Assembly: GCA_937930845.1 (NCBI GenBank)
Contig: CALHBJ010000001.1
Location: 620,001 to 684,000 of the forward strand
DNA from: an uncultured Rhizobiaceae group bacterium
GTDB lineage: Bacteria > Pseudomonadota > Alphaproteobacteria > Rhizobiales > Rhizobiaceae
DNA: 64,000 nt
Direction of reading: 5' to 3'
Shown here: one piece after another, positions 34,683-43,459 of the stretch
How positions within the stretch are numbered: position 1 is the stretch's first letter
Layout of the letters: every line of letters starts with the position of its first letter
The notes under the pieces: model-generated
The model's input: the letters and a program-made list of their open reading frames with translations, nothing else
Database searches by the model: none
Told to the model about the DNA's origin: nothing
Made by a program: the position numbers and the translations under genes

Positions 34683-35522
34683 ATGGGATCTACGACGACA
34701 GACTTGCCCTTGTCGCCCATGGTTGCCGCCGTCAACAGCCGTGCCCGACTGCGGGTCTGGTCATTGATCATCACCTTTTTTGGTGATGCCATCGTACCGC
34801 GTGGCGGGGCTGTATCTGCCAAAACTGTGCAGGAAGTTCTGGAACGGCTCGATATCGACCCAGGCGCGACCCGAACAGCTTTTTCACGGCTGACCCGTGA
34901 TGGCTGGGTGGTGCGCGAGAAAATCGGGCGATCCAGTTTTTATCATTTGTCCCAACGGGGCGCCCAGCCGTTTCAGGATGCCACCCAGCGGATTTACATG
35001 GGCGACCCCCGGTCCCAGCCTGGACCTGGAACATGGCTGATTGGGGTGCCCCAACCGGCGACGGGCGGATCACCCGGCAATGATGATATTGTTTTTCACA
35101 AACCCAATTCGCACGGCGGGCGCGAAACGCTGGTGAAGGAAAATTATCTTGTCCTGGAGGGGCGTGTTGAGCATTTGCCCGATTGGGTGTTGGCCCGTCT
35201 GGCACCAATCGACATCCGACAGGGTTTTGAACACCTGATGCAGGATCTTTCGGCACTTGCCGATGCGCATCTATCGCCCATCGACACATTGGCGGCCCGA
35301 TGCCTGCTTATTCACGAATGGCGGCGGTTGCGGTTGCGCCTTGTGACAACCGAGCCGGACTTATTGCCGCCGGACTGGCCTTTATTCGCCTGCCGCGACT
35401 TCGTTGCCAAACACTATGCCGCTCTGTTGCCCAAATCCGAGGATTGGCTGAACAACCAAGCCATTGGGCCGCAAGGCACACTGCCCCCGGCGGCGGCCAT
35501 CATGAAAAAGCGCTTTCAATAA
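34683..35522 (+). CDS. paaX: Phenylacetic acid degradation operon repressor PaaX
   Basis: 279 aa, PaaX family. An N-terminal winged-helix domain (SLIITFFGDAIVPRGGAVSA, then ERLDIDPGATRTAFSRLTRD, GWVVREKIGRSSFYHLSQRG) is followed by the conserved PaaX middle and C-terminal regions (WLIGVP, LIHEWRRLRLRL). PaaX repressors leave DNA when phenylacetyl-CoA binds. It lies one base after paaZ and directly before an operator palindrome at 35523, so it probably controls both the paaZX and paaABCDE transcripts and paaK. Confidence 0.92.
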   Translation: MGSTTTDLPLSPMVAAVNSRARLRVWSLIITFFGDAIVPRGGAVSAKTVQEVLERLDIDPGATRTAFSRLTRDGWVVREKIGRSSFYHLSQRGAQPFQDATQRIYMGDPRSQPGPGTWLIGVPQPATGGSPGNDDIVFHKPNSHGGRETLVKENYLVLEGRVEHLPDWVLARLAPIDIRQGFEHLMQDLSALADAHLSPIDTLAARCLLIHEWRRLRLRLVTTEPDLLPPDWPLFACRDFVAKHYAALLPKSEDWLNNQAIGPQGTLPPAAAIMKKRFQ

Positions 35523-35564
35523 TACGTTACAAAATTTTCTTGATATCCATGATTTTGTAACGTA
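35523..35564. promoter_or_regulatory. Candidate PaaX operator upstream of paaA
   Basis: Perfect 13-bp inverted repeat TACGTTACAAAAT / ATTTTGTAACGTA with a 16-base spacer, beginning one base after the paaX stop. The inner arms CGTTACAAA/TTTGTAACG are 20 bases apart, as at 32548-32585. Confidence 0.75.
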
Positions 35565-35594
35565 ACATCGAAATTCAGCAAGAGGATGAAGCTC

Positions 35595-36602
35595 ATGTAC
35601 TCTCAAGGTCTTATTGGTTCCGGTTCTGAAAACGAGGAAAGCGAAGCATTTCTGGCCCGCTTTCAGGCGCGTATCGATGCTGAGGAAAAAATTGAACCCA
35701 ATGACGCCATGCCTCTGGCCTATCGGAAAACTCTGATCCGCCAGATTGGGCAACACGCCCATTCTGAAATCGTTGGCATGTTGCCGGAGGGTAACTGGAT
35801 TACCCGCGCGCCCACGTTGCGGCGCAAAATGGCTTTGCTGGCCAAGGTTCAGGACGAGGGGGGCCATGGGCTTTATCTATATTCGGCGGCAGAAACTCTG
35901 GGAGTTTCGCGCGAAGAAATGACCGAGGAACTGCTTTCAGGGCGGGCCAAATATTCTTCCATTTTCAACTATCCCACACCGACCTGGGCCGACATTGGCA
36001 TGATTGGCTGGCTGGTGGATGGTGCAGCGATTATGAATCAGGTGCCGTTGTGCCGCTGTTCTTTCGGCCCCTATGCAAGGGCAATGGTGCGCGTTTGCCG
36101 GGAGGAAAGTTTTCACCAGCGGCAGGGGTATGAGATTGTCATGACCCTGGCTGAAGGCACGGACGAACAAAAGGAAATGGCGCAGGATTCCCTTAATCGC
36201 TGGTGGTGGCCTGCGCTGATGATGTTTGGCCCCCATGATGCTGACAGTTCCAACAGCGACCAATCCATGCTTTGGAAAATCAAGCGTTTTACCAATGATG
36301 AACTGCGCCAGAAGTTTGTTGATGCCACGGTTCCCCAGGCCGAAAAGATCGGGTTGAAAATTCCCGATCCTGATTTGAAATGGAATCCGGAAAAGAATGA
36401 CGGGGCCGGTGGATATGATTTTGGGGCCCTGGACTGGGATGAGTTCTGGCGGGTTGTCAAAGGTGGCGGACCGATGAACCGCGACAGGATTGCCGCACGC
36501 AAAGCAGCCTGGGAGAATGGCCGCTGGGTGCGTGAAGCTGCACTTGCCCACGCCGCCAAGCGCGAAGAACGCGCGGCAACAGCAAAAGTGGCGGCTGAGT
36601 AA
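35595..36602 (+). CDS. paaA: Phenylacetyl-CoA 1,2-epoxidase catalytic subunit
   Basis: 335 aa, ferritin-like diiron protein. Diiron helices are seen in [36 protein letters not shown] and [20 protein letters not shown], with the expected EXXH ligands. PaaA forms the catalytic core with PaaC and epoxidises the ring of phenylacetyl-CoA. AGAGG nine bases before ATG at 35595 favours this start; the ATG at 35586 overlaps that site. First gene of paaABCDE and directly downstream of the operator palindrome. Confidence 0.96.
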   Translation: MYSQGLIGSGSENEESEAFLARFQARIDAEEKIEPNDAMPLAYRKTLIRQIGQHAHSEIVGMLPEGNWITRAPTLRRKMALLAKVQDEGGHGLYLYSAAETLGVSREEMTEELLSGRAKYSSIFNYPTPTWADIGMIGWLVDGAAIMNQVPLCRCSFGPYARAMVRVCREESFHQRQGYEIVMTLAEGTDEQKEMAQDSLNRWWWPALMMFGPHDADSSNSDQSMLWKIKRFTNDELRQKFVDATVPQAEKIGLKIPDPDLKWNPEKNDGAGGYDFGALDWDEFWRVVKGGGPMNRDRIAARKAAWENGRWVREAALAHAAKREERAATAKVAAE

Positions 36603-36890
36603 ATGGCCACTCACCTTACCCCGCTTTGGGAAGTATTCATTCGTTCACGCAATGGCCTGAACCACAAACACGTGGGCAGCTTGCACGCTGCTGACGGTGA
36701 TCTCGCCTTGCAGTCGGCGCGGGACGTATATACGCGGCGCGAGGAAGGCAATTCGATCTGGGTTGTGCGTTCTGAACAAATCCTGGCGTCGGACCCGGAC
36801 AAAGCTGCCGAAACATTCGAACCGGCTGCCGACAAAGTCTATCGCCACCCCAGTTTTTACGACATTCCCGACGATGTGGGCCATATGTGA
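36603..36890 (+). CDS. paaB: Phenylacetyl-CoA epoxidase subunit B
   Basis: 95 aa, usual length. Motifs: PLWEVFIRSRNGLNHKHVGS, LQSARDVYTRREEGNSIWVV, VYRHPSFYDIPDDVGHM. PaaB is a structural connector of the epoxidase complex. ATG immediately follows the paaA stop. Confidence 0.96.
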   Translation: MATHLTPLWEVFIRSRNGLNHKHVGSLHAADGDLALQSARDVYTRREEGNSIWVVRSEQILASDPDKAAETFEPAADKVYRHPSFYDIPDDVGHM

Positions 36891-37660
36891 TGACATATGC
36901 CCAACCCATAAAAACGGCATTTGTCGAAACACTGATCACGCTTGGAGATGATCACCTCATTCTTGGGCACCGGCTATCAGAATGGTGTGGTCATGCGCCA
37001 ATGCTTGAAGAGGATTTGTCGCTGCCTAATATGGCGCTAGATCTCCTGGGCCAGGCCAACAATCTCTATTCATATGCAGCTGAGCTTGAGGGCGAAGGCC
37101 GTAGCGAAGATGACATCGCCTTCCTGCGCAATGCGCGGCAATATCGCAATCTGTTACTGGTGGAGCGGCCCAATGGAGATTTTGCCCATACGGTATTGCG
37201 ACAATTATATTTCGCCGCCGCCATGCAACCCTTTTGGCAGGCCACGTTAAATTGCAGTGATGAGCGGTTAAATGGCTTTGCCGGTAAGGCTGTGAAGGAA
37301 TTGGCAACCCATATCCGGCATTGCGGTGAATGGGTTATCCGTCTGGGCGATGGAACAGATGAAAGTGCGCAACGTATGCGCAAGGCCGTTGAAGAACTGC
37401 ACATCTATACCGACGAATTGTTCCAGCCCAACGCGGCGATGCGCATTTGTGTGGAAGCCGGATTGATCGCCGACCCGGCGGCACAGCGCGACATTTGGAA
37501 CACGACAATCGCGACCATCTTCAAAGATGCATTTCTGCAAGTTCCCGAAATTGCGTTCCCCCAACAAGGGGGACGAGAAGGTCTGCACACCGAAGCATTG
37601 GGCCATCTTCTTTCTGAACTTCAATATATGCAGCGTACCTATCCGGGCATGACATGGTAG
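36890..37660 (+). CDS. paaC: Phenylacetyl-CoA epoxidase structural subunit C
   Basis: 256 aa, ferritin-like without a full diiron set. Motifs: LGDDHLILGHRLSEWCGHAP, LEEDLSLPNMALDLLGQANN, and the C-terminal EALGHLLSELQYMQRTYPGM. Its ATG overlaps the paaB stop by one base (TGATG). Pairs with PaaA in the epoxidase core. Confidence 0.96.
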   Translation: MTYAQPIKTAFVETLITLGDDHLILGHRLSEWCGHAPMLEEDLSLPNMALDLLGQANNLYSYAAELEGEGRSEDDIAFLRNARQYRNLLLVERPNGDFAHTVLRQLYFAAAMQPFWQATLNCSDERLNGFAGKAVKELATHIRHCGEWVIRLGDGTDESAQRMRKAVEELHIYTDELFQPNAAMRICVEAGLIADPAAQRDIWNTTIATIFKDAFLQVPEIAFPQQGGREGLHTEALGHLLSELQYMQRTYPGMTW

Positions 37661-38163
37661 AGGATACGCTTTCCCGACCAGCATCCATGGACCAGGCCCG
37701 CGCCTGGCGCGTGGCAGCGGGTGTGCCTGACCCTGAAATTCCCTGTGTCACGGTGGCCGATCTGGGAATTTTGCGATCGGTTGAGATCATTGAAGGCGTA
37801 GCCGAAGTTGCCCTCACCCCTACCTATTCCGGGTGCCCTGCTGTCATTGCAATCGAGCTGGCAGTGGAAACCGCGCTCCTTGATGCTGGATTTGAGGTCA
37901 GGATCGAACGGGTCTTTTCACCCCCCTGGACAACCGACTGGATAACTCCGGAAGGCCGCGAAAAGCTGCGTGACTACGGCATTTCACCACCGGCAAAAAC
38001 ATCGACATCGAAAATGGGTATGTTCTCAAACGATGAGGTGAATTGTCCACGATGCAGCTCGCCGGATACCCGCAAAATTTCCGAGTTCGGTTCCACAGCC
38101 TGCAAGGCTCAATATGTCTGCAAGGCATGTGCGGAACCCTTTGAATATTTCAAATGCATCTGA
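37654..38163 (+). CDS. paaD: Phenylacetyl-CoA epoxidase maturation protein PaaD
   Basis: 169 aa. N-terminal MIP18/DUF59 domain (AAGVPDPEIPCVTVADLGIL, LTPTYSGCPAV) and a C-terminal zinc-ribbon: CPRCSSPDTRKISEFG and CKAQYVCKACAEPFEYFKC. PaaD is thought to help Fe-S or metal-centre assembly of the epoxidase. Overlaps the paaC stop by seven bases. Confidence 0.95.
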   Translation: MVEDTLSRPASMDQARAWRVAAGVPDPEIPCVTVADLGILRSVEIIEGVAEVALTPTYSGCPAVIAIELAVETALLDAGFEVRIERVFSPPWTTDWITPEGREKLRDYGISPPAKTSTSKMGMFSNDEVNCPRCSSPDTRKISEFGSTACKAQYVCKACAEPFEYFKCI

Positions 38164-38179
38164 TGGTTGGAGTGCCCTT

Positions 38180-39253
38180 ATGAGCGGTTCGCGCTTTCAT
38201 CCCCTGGCTGTCTCAGCAATTCGGGCAACCACCGAAGATGCCGTGGCCCTGCGTTTCGACATACCCGCTGAGCTGAAATCCACATTTGCATTTGAGCCTG
38301 GGCAATATCTCACCATTGAGACAAAGGTTGATGGGATGGACGTGCGGCGCTCCTATTCTATTTGTGCGCCCAATGATGGCCCGTATGTGGAAATCGGTTT
38401 GAAGCGCGTACCCGGTGGCGTCATGTCCAACCATCTGGCGGCGCTGGATGCAGGTGCCGTGCTGAACGTCATGCCGCCGGAAGGCCGGTTTGTTGCCGAC
38501 CCTCAGCAAATTCAAAATCTGCTTTTGATTGCCGCCGGTTCAGGAATTACGCCCTGCCTGTCGATTGCAGCTTCCGTGCTTGCCCAAAATGCCGAAGCCA
38601 CAATTACACTTGTCTACGGTAATAAGCAGACTAACAGCATCATGTTTCGTGCCGAACTCGATGCGTTGAAAGACAAATATACCCACCGGTTCCGCCTCTA
38701 CCATGTGCTCAGCCGTGAGGCACAGGATGTTGAGCTGATGCGGGGGCGCATTGATGCCGCCAAGCTGAATGATTTTGCCGATAGCGGATTGATCGATCCC
38801 ACCACATTTGATGCGGCCTATATTTGCGGGCCAATGGAGATGACCGAAATCTGTGTGAGCACGCTGGCGGAACTGGGTCTCGATGCACGCAATATTCACC
38901 GAGAATTGTTTGCAACTGCGGGTTCTGGACCAAGCCGGGTCGCCCCTCCGGTTGATCTGGAGGCACCCAGTTCCGGCCAGGTCAGCATCGTACTGGATGG
39001 GGGTGAAAGCCAGTTTCCCATTGATCCTCAATCTGAAACTGTTCTGGCCGCCGCCCGGCGCGCCGGACTGGACATGCCCTATTCCTGCGAAGGGGGCATG
39101 TGTTGTACGTGCCGCTGCAAGCTGGTCGAAGGCGAAGCCGAGATGGACGTGAACTATTCCCTACAGGATTGGGAACTGGAAGCCGGATATGTTCTAGCCT
39201 GCCAGACGCGCCCAAAATCGCCCAATGTGAAACTCGATTTCGACGCGGTATAG
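38180..39253 (+). CDS. paaE: Phenylacetyl-CoA epoxidase reductase subunit
   Basis: 357 aa. FAD domain (RRSYSICAPND), NADPH domain (LLIAAGSGITPCLSI, AYICGPMEM) and a C-terminal plant-type 2Fe-2S ferredoxin (YSCEGGMCCTCRCKLVEGEA, then VLACQTRP). It delivers electrons from NADPH to PaaA. The start MSGSRFHPL follows GGAGTG; a frame 66 bases longer overlaps paaD and has no better site. Last gene of paaABCDE. Its fold order resembles the reductase half of the dehalogenase at 26427-29633. Confidence 0.95.
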   Translation: MSGSRFHPLAVSAIRATTEDAVALRFDIPAELKSTFAFEPGQYLTIETKVDGMDVRRSYSICAPNDGPYVEIGLKRVPGGVMSNHLAALDAGAVLNVMPPEGRFVADPQQIQNLLLIAAGSGITPCLSIAASVLAQNAEATITLVYGNKQTNSIMFRAELDALKDKYTHRFRLYHVLSREAQDVELMRGRIDAAKLNDFADSGLIDPTTFDAAYICGPMEMTEICVSTLAELGLDARNIHRELFATAGSGPSRVAPPVDLEAPSSGQVSIVLDGGESQFPIDPQSETVLAAARRAGLDMPYSCEGGMCCTCRCKLVEGEAEMDVNYSLQDWELEAGYVLACQTRPKSPNVKLDFDAV

Positions 39254-39260
39254 GCTTTTC

Positions 39261-40247
39261 TTACACCCGCGTTTCGGTGATCAGTTTATCAGCACCCATG
39301 GCGATGAGTTGCAGCCCCATATTGCGCCCCAATTCGCGGGGATATTCAGCAGTGGCCGTGAGGACATGGCGCAAAATGGTTTTACCATCCAGTGACATGA
39401 CTGCTGCATGCAGGGTCATCTGATCGTCGGCAATGACCGCATGGGCGGCAATGGGCGAATTGCAGTGCCCGTCCAGCACCCACAAAACTTCCCGCTCCGC
39501 CTCGGCACAGGCCCGTGCCTTAGGGTGATCAATTCGGGCGAGCAATGCACGGGTTTCCCAATCGGCTGCAGCACATTCCACAGCCACGATGCCCTGCCCC
39601 ACGGCAGGCAGCATTTGCGCCACAGGGAAAGTGTGGGCAATTCGGTCTCCAATCCCAACCCGGTGCATCCCAGATGTTGCCAGCATGATTGCGTCGACTG
39701 GCCCAACCTGCGAACCGTCCATCAGCTTTTGAGGGATCGCATTGTCGAGCTTATGCAGGCGCGTGTCGGCAGCGCCGCGAAAATGCACCACTTCTATGTT
39801 GGGCAGCAGTTCATGAATGAACGCAGCGCGGCGCACTGAATTGGTGCCAATCTTATAACCGGCGCCACCATCGCGCATCAGTTCATCAACCGTCAGGCCC
39901 GGGCGTATCGCCATGGAATCCGTTGGATCATCGCGCTGCAAATATGCACCGATTACGAGGTCAGGCGTTTCTTCATTGCCGGGCATGTCCTTGAGCGAAT
40001 GCATTGCGCACTGGCTGCGCCCGGCGACCACGTCTGCGCGAATTTCAGCCACGAATGCACCGCCCTTGCCGCCATGGCGGTCCAGGCGACTGACCTGGTC
40101 ACGGTCTCCACGCGGCTCGTTTTGCGCCAAATCGGTTTCAAGGCCGGGCGATGCATTGCACAAAAGGGTGGAAACAAGTTCCGTCTGCGCCAGCGCCATC
40201 TTGCTCTTGCGCGTTGATATCAAGAACTTTTTCAAGCTCACTCCCAT
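39261..40247 (-). CDS. hemC: Porphobilinogen deaminase (hydroxymethylbilane synthase), divergent
   Basis: 328 aa. It polymerises four porphobilinogens in haem and B12 synthesis. Recognisable blocks: FLISTRKSKMALAQTELV, QCAMHSLKDMPGNEETPDLV, IGTNSVRRAAFIHELLPNIE, FRGAADTRLHKLDNAI and EREVLWVLDGHCNSPIAAH with the dipyrromethane-cofactor Cys. Several blocks differ from the common consensus (IGTSSLRR, RGNVDTRL). It lies next to zur and the znu genes rather than other hem genes. Converges on paaE with a seven-base gap. Confidence 0.9.
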   Translation of the reverse strand: MGVSLKKFLISTRKSKMALAQTELVSTLLCNASPGLETDLAQNEPRGDRDQVSRLDRHGGKGGAFVAEIRADVVAGRSQCAMHSLKDMPGNEETPDLVIGAYLQRDDPTDSMAIRPGLTVDELMRDGGAGYKIGTNSVRRAAFIHELLPNIEVVHFRGAADTRLHKLDNAIPQKLMDGSQVGPVDAIMLATSGMHRVGIGDRIAHTFPVAQMLPAVGQGIVAVECAAADWETRALLARIDHPKARACAEAEREVLWVLDGHCNSPIAAHAVIADDQMTLHAAVMSLDGKTILRHVLTATAEYPRELGRNMGLQLIAMGADKLITETRV

Positions 40248-40274
40248 GTCCCGCGGCTTAAGCGCCGGGCATTG

Positions 40275-40664
40275 TTATTGTGAACTGCAGCGGCGACAGG
40301 CCCCATGCAATTCAATCGTTGTTTTTTCCAGCCGAAAGCCGGTCGAATTCGCCGTTGCCTGCAACGTGCTCATTGCCGCCTCGTCGGCAAGTTCTGCCAC
40401 ATCACCGCAATCGTCACAAATGGCAAATACCGCTGCACCACTATGTTCACACCCTTCGTTGCGGCAGGCGACAAATGCGTTGACGCTTTCGAGCCGGTGA
40501 ACCAGCCCGGCAGCGCAAAGCTTGTCGAGCGCGCGGTACACCTGCAATGGCGCCCGCAAACCGCTGTCGCGCAGTTCCTCCAAAATAGTATAGGCCGACA
40601 TGGGGGCTGCGTGTTTGGAAAGCGCGTTAAACACCAATTGTTGATTGCGTGTCAGATCGGTCAT
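40275..40664 (-). CDS. zur: Zinc uptake regulator (Fur family)
   Basis: 129 aa. Fur-type winged helix (TRNQQLVFNALSKHAAPMSA, LRAPLQVYRALDKLCAAGLV HR region) and a dimer domain with the structural zinc pairs: FAICDDCGDVAEL and HGACRRCSSQ. With zinc bound it represses znu genes. The start is decided by AGGGGAAA upstream and an ATGA overlap with the znuB stop; a longer open frame runs into znuB. A Zur box lies at 42351-42368. Confidence 0.93.
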   Translation of the reverse strand: MTDLTRNQQLVFNALSKHAAPMSAYTILEELRDSGLRAPLQVYRALDKLCAAGLVHRLESVNAFVACRNEGCEHSGAAVFAICDDCGDVAELADEAAMSTLQATANSTGFRLEKTTIELHGACRRCSSQ

Positions 40665-41476
40665 TGCGAGTTTCCCCTGTTCATCCGGTTCAAAACGGAT
40701 GTGGTGAAAAGGCTTGCGAGAAAGAGAATAAAGGCGGCCACAACGATGCTTGGTCCTGACGGGCTGTCGGTGGACAGGGATCCCCACAGGCCAAGGACAA
40801 CGCTAAGGACGCCTGCAAGGGCGGCCGCTGCCGCCATGGCTTGTGGCGTTCGACAGAACGGGCGCACGGTAATGGCGGGGATAATGAGCAGGGCTGTAAC
40901 CAGCAATACACCCACAAGGCGCATGGACACCGCCACAACGGCGGCCACCATGAGCATGAAAAACACGTCCGCCAAACGGTCCGGCAGTCCTTCGGCACGG
41001 GCAATATCTGCGCTGACGGTGCTTGCCAGCAACGGCGTCCACAAGAATATCAATAGGGTAACCAATATCGCGCCCAAACCATATATCAACACGAGATCGG
41101 CCTTGGAAACGGAGAGAATGTCGCCAAACAACAGGGCGTTCAGATCAACCCGTAGCCAGGTCATCATACCCAGCGCGACCAGCCCCAGCGCAAGTGTGGA
41201 ATGGGACAGCATTCCAAGCACCGCGTCCGTTGGCAGAACGCGCACATTGCGCAGCGCGACCAGCATGAGCGATGCAAGTGCACAGATCAAAAATACAGCC
41301 AGCATCAGGTTGAGTTCCAGCACAAGGCCCAGCACCACACCCAATAGCGCGGAATGGGCCAGCGTGTCACCGAAATAGGACATGCGCCGCCAGACGATGA
41401 AACATCCAAACGGCCCGGCAATCAGCGCAACACCAATTCCCGCCAGGACCGCTCGGGTAAAGAAATCATCCAGCAT
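40661..41476 (-). CDS. znuB: Zinc ABC transporter permease
   Basis: 271 aa with about eight membrane segments of the ABC-3 family. It begins MLDDFFTRAVLAGIGVALIA, then RRMSYFGDTLAHSALLGVVL, which holds the conserved ABC-3 cytoplasmic motif, and MRLVGVLLVTALLIIPAITV. Overlaps znuC by 11 bases at its start and zur by four at its end. The longer open frame upstream reads antisense to no motif and belongs to znuC's sequence. Confidence 0.94.
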   Translation of the reverse strand: MLDDFFTRAVLAGIGVALIAGPFGCFIVWRRMSYFGDTLAHSALLGVVLGLVLELNLMLAVFLICALASLMLVALRNVRVLPTDAVLGMLSHSTLALGLVALGMMTWLRVDLNALLFGDILSVSKADLVLIYGLGAILVTLLIFLWTPLLASTVSADIARAEGLPDRLADVFFMLMVAAVVAVSMRLVGVLLVTALLIIPAITVRPFCRTPQAMAAAAALAGVLSVVLGLWGSLSTDSPSGPSIVVAAFILFLASLFTTSVLNRMNRGNSQ

Positions 41477-42299
41477 GTTTGTCGCTCCCATTGTGTGCAT
41501 GGGCGTGAGGTTCATTTTCCGGATGGCAATTTTGGGTAATGCTCCCATCGGCCTGGCGCACGGTGCCGTCGGGCAGATGTTCGTGGTCATGGCGATGGTT
41601 GTAAAAGGCAAAAGCGGCTGCCGCCTTCGGTCCGATCAATTGATGGTAGACATCACTTTCGGCCACCGCCTGGGGTGTCCCCTCACAGCATATATGCCCA
41701 TTGAGGCAGATCACGCGATCGGTTGCAGCCATAACCATATGCAGGTCATGGGAGATCAGGAGTACACCGCAGTTCAGTTCATCCTTCAACTGGGCAATCA
41801 TTTCGTATAATTCCAGTTCGCCGGTGAGATCGACCCCCTGGGTTGGCTCATCGAGCACCAGCAAATCGGGCCGGGTAAGCAGAGCCCGGGCAATCATGAC
41901 GCGCTGAAATTCGCCCCCCGACAATTCCTGAACCGGCTTTTTGAGCAAATGCAGACCTCCCGTGCGTTCAAGCGCACCATGGCAGGTCGCCTTGTCAACA
42001 CGCCCGGTCAACCTCATCAAACCAAGCACGGTCAGCGGCACGGTCCAGTCGATATGGATTTTTTGCGGTACATAGCCCTTGCGAATCCCAGGGGCCGAAA
42101 CAACGCTGCCTTCGCTGGGCTGATTGATGCCAAGCATCATTTTCGCGGTGCTCGATTTGCCGGACCCATTGGGACCAACCAGCGTGACCAACTCGCCACG
42201 GCCAACGGTAAGGCTGACACCGCGCACCAGCCATTTGCCGCGCTGCTGCAAACCCGCATTGGACAGTGTCACCAATGGTGGGGATCCGTTTGGTTTCAT
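41466..42299 (-). CDS. znuC: Zinc ABC transporter ATP-binding protein
   Basis: 277 aa. Walker A LVGPNGSGKSSTAK, signature ELSGGEFQRVMIARAL, Walker B LLVLDEPTQGVD, switch His LLISHDLHMVM. The C-terminus is a His-rich tail (YNHRHDHEHLPDG, HPENEPHAHAHNGSDKH) likely to bind zinc. The start is set at MKPNGSPPL; an extension of 22 codons would run through the Zur box. First gene of znuC-znuB-zur, divergent from znuA. Confidence 0.94.
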   Translation of the reverse strand: MKPNGSPPLVTLSNAGLQQRGKWLVRGVSLTVGRGELVTLVGPNGSGKSSTAKMMLGINQPSEGSVVSAPGIRKGYVPQKIHIDWTVPLTVLGLMRLTGRVDKATCHGALERTGGLHLLKKPVQELSGGEFQRVMIARALLTRPDLLVLDEPTQGVDLTGELELYEMIAQLKDELNCGVLLISHDLHMVMAATDRVICLNGHICCEGTPQAVAESDVYHQLIGPKAAAAFAFYNHRHDHEHLPDGTVRQADGSITQNCHPENEPHAHAHNGSDKHAG

Positions 42300-42350
42300 C
42301 TCTTGCAACAAATTTCTATTGACTCCGGTGTGGCAGGTGAGCCATGACGT

Positions 42351-42368
42351 GTGATGTAATAACATTAC
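42351..42368. promoter_or_regulatory. Zur box between znuC and znuA
   Basis: GTGATGTAATAACATTAC, an imperfect 18-base palindrome (15 of 18 positions symmetric) of the type bound by alphaproteobacterial Zur. Lies ~52 bases before znuC and ~31 before znuA, so zinc-loaded Zur would block both promoters. Confidence 0.8.
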
Positions 42369-42398
42369 GTTTACACATATCGTTTATAGGAGTCCACA

Positions 42399-43343
42399 AT
42401 GTTTCGGCGCTTGGTTTGGTTTGTAAGTACACTTTTGCTGCCTGTCTTTTATGTTCATGGTGCTGCTGCGGAACAGCCCAAAATTCTGGTTACTATCAAA
42501 CCGTTGCACTCTATCGTGTCGGCAATCACCAAGGGAGTGAATTCACCTGACCTGTTGATTGATGGCGCAAGTTCGCCCCATGATTTTTCACTAAAGCCCA
42601 GTCAGGCGCAATTGGTTCAAAGCGCAAATATGATTGTTTGGGTTGGCCCTGCCCTTGAACAATTCATGATCAAACCGCTGGAAACACTGGCTACAAATGC
42701 GGTTCGCGTGCAGTTGGTGGAAAGCGATGATGATGATCATCATGAGGAAAAAACCGAACACAAAGAAGACGAACACGAAGAAGATCATGATGGCCATGAT
42801 GACGGGCATGGTCACGGGCACGGTTCAACCGACCCGCATGTCTGGCTCAACCCTATGGACATGGTTGACGCTGCCAAGCAAATTTCAACAGCACTTTCAA
42901 AAACGGACCCCACCAACGCGGCTGCTTATGCGGCCAACCTGGAAACGCTTATTGGCCAATTGAACGATTTGGATACCGAATTGAAGAGCGCTCTTTTGCC
43001 ACTTAAAGAACGGGCCTTTCTCACCTATCATGAAGGCTATTCTCATTTGATCGAGCGCTACGACCTCACATATGGGGGATCCGTGTCCATTGATGGAGAT
43101 CGTCGCCCCGGACCTGCAAAACTTCAGGCGCTTCAGGCGAAAATCGCCAAGGACAATATTGTTTGCATATTTTCTGAGCCGCAATTCAACAACGATCTGG
43201 CCAACACTTTGTCCGCATCTGGCAATATTGGCACGGGTGTGCTCGACCCGCTGGGAGCGGACCTTCCTGCCGGACCGGAGCACTATTTTCTAACCCTGCG
43301 CGCGCTTTCCAAATCCCTGGTGGATTGTCTTGCTGACTCGTAG
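42399..43343 (+). CDS. znuA: Zinc ABC transporter periplasmic binding protein
   Basis: 314 aa. Signal peptide MFRRLVWFVSTLLLPVFYVHG AA region ending near residue 24. Metal ligands: IKPLHSIVSAI, DPHVWLNPMDM, LTYHEGYSHLIERY, and an Asp/Glu late in the protein. A long acidic His-rich loop (DDDDHHEEKTEHKEDEHEED, then HGHGHGS) at ~110-142 is typical of ZnuA rather than Mn-binding homologues. TAGGAG precedes the ATG. Confidence 0.94.
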   Translation: MFRRLVWFVSTLLLPVFYVHGAAAEQPKILVTIKPLHSIVSAITKGVNSPDLLIDGASSPHDFSLKPSQAQLVQSANMIVWVGPALEQFMIKPLETLATNAVRVQLVESDDDDHHEEKTEHKEDEHEEDHDGHDDGHGHGHGSTDPHVWLNPMDMVDAAKQISTALSKTDPTNAAAYAANLETLIGQLNDLDTELKSALLPLKERAFLTYHEGYSHLIERYDLTYGGSVSIDGDRRPGPAKLQALQAKIAKDNIVCIFSEPQFNNDLANTLSASGNIGTGVLDPLGADLPAGPEHYFLTLRALSKSLVDCLADS

Positions 43344-43459
43344 TTGAAAAGGCCCACGCGCTCGGTATGAAAATCCCAAACCCCCTTGCAACTGTGCAGC
43401 GATATGCCACGATATTTTGATGGAAAATCAAAGTCGCTGACACAGCAAGGGAAGCCACC

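Noticed and set aside
40305-41378. A 357-codon open frame on the plus strand
   Set aside because: It runs antisense through zur and znuB, both of which have clear motifs and overlapping stop/start signals.
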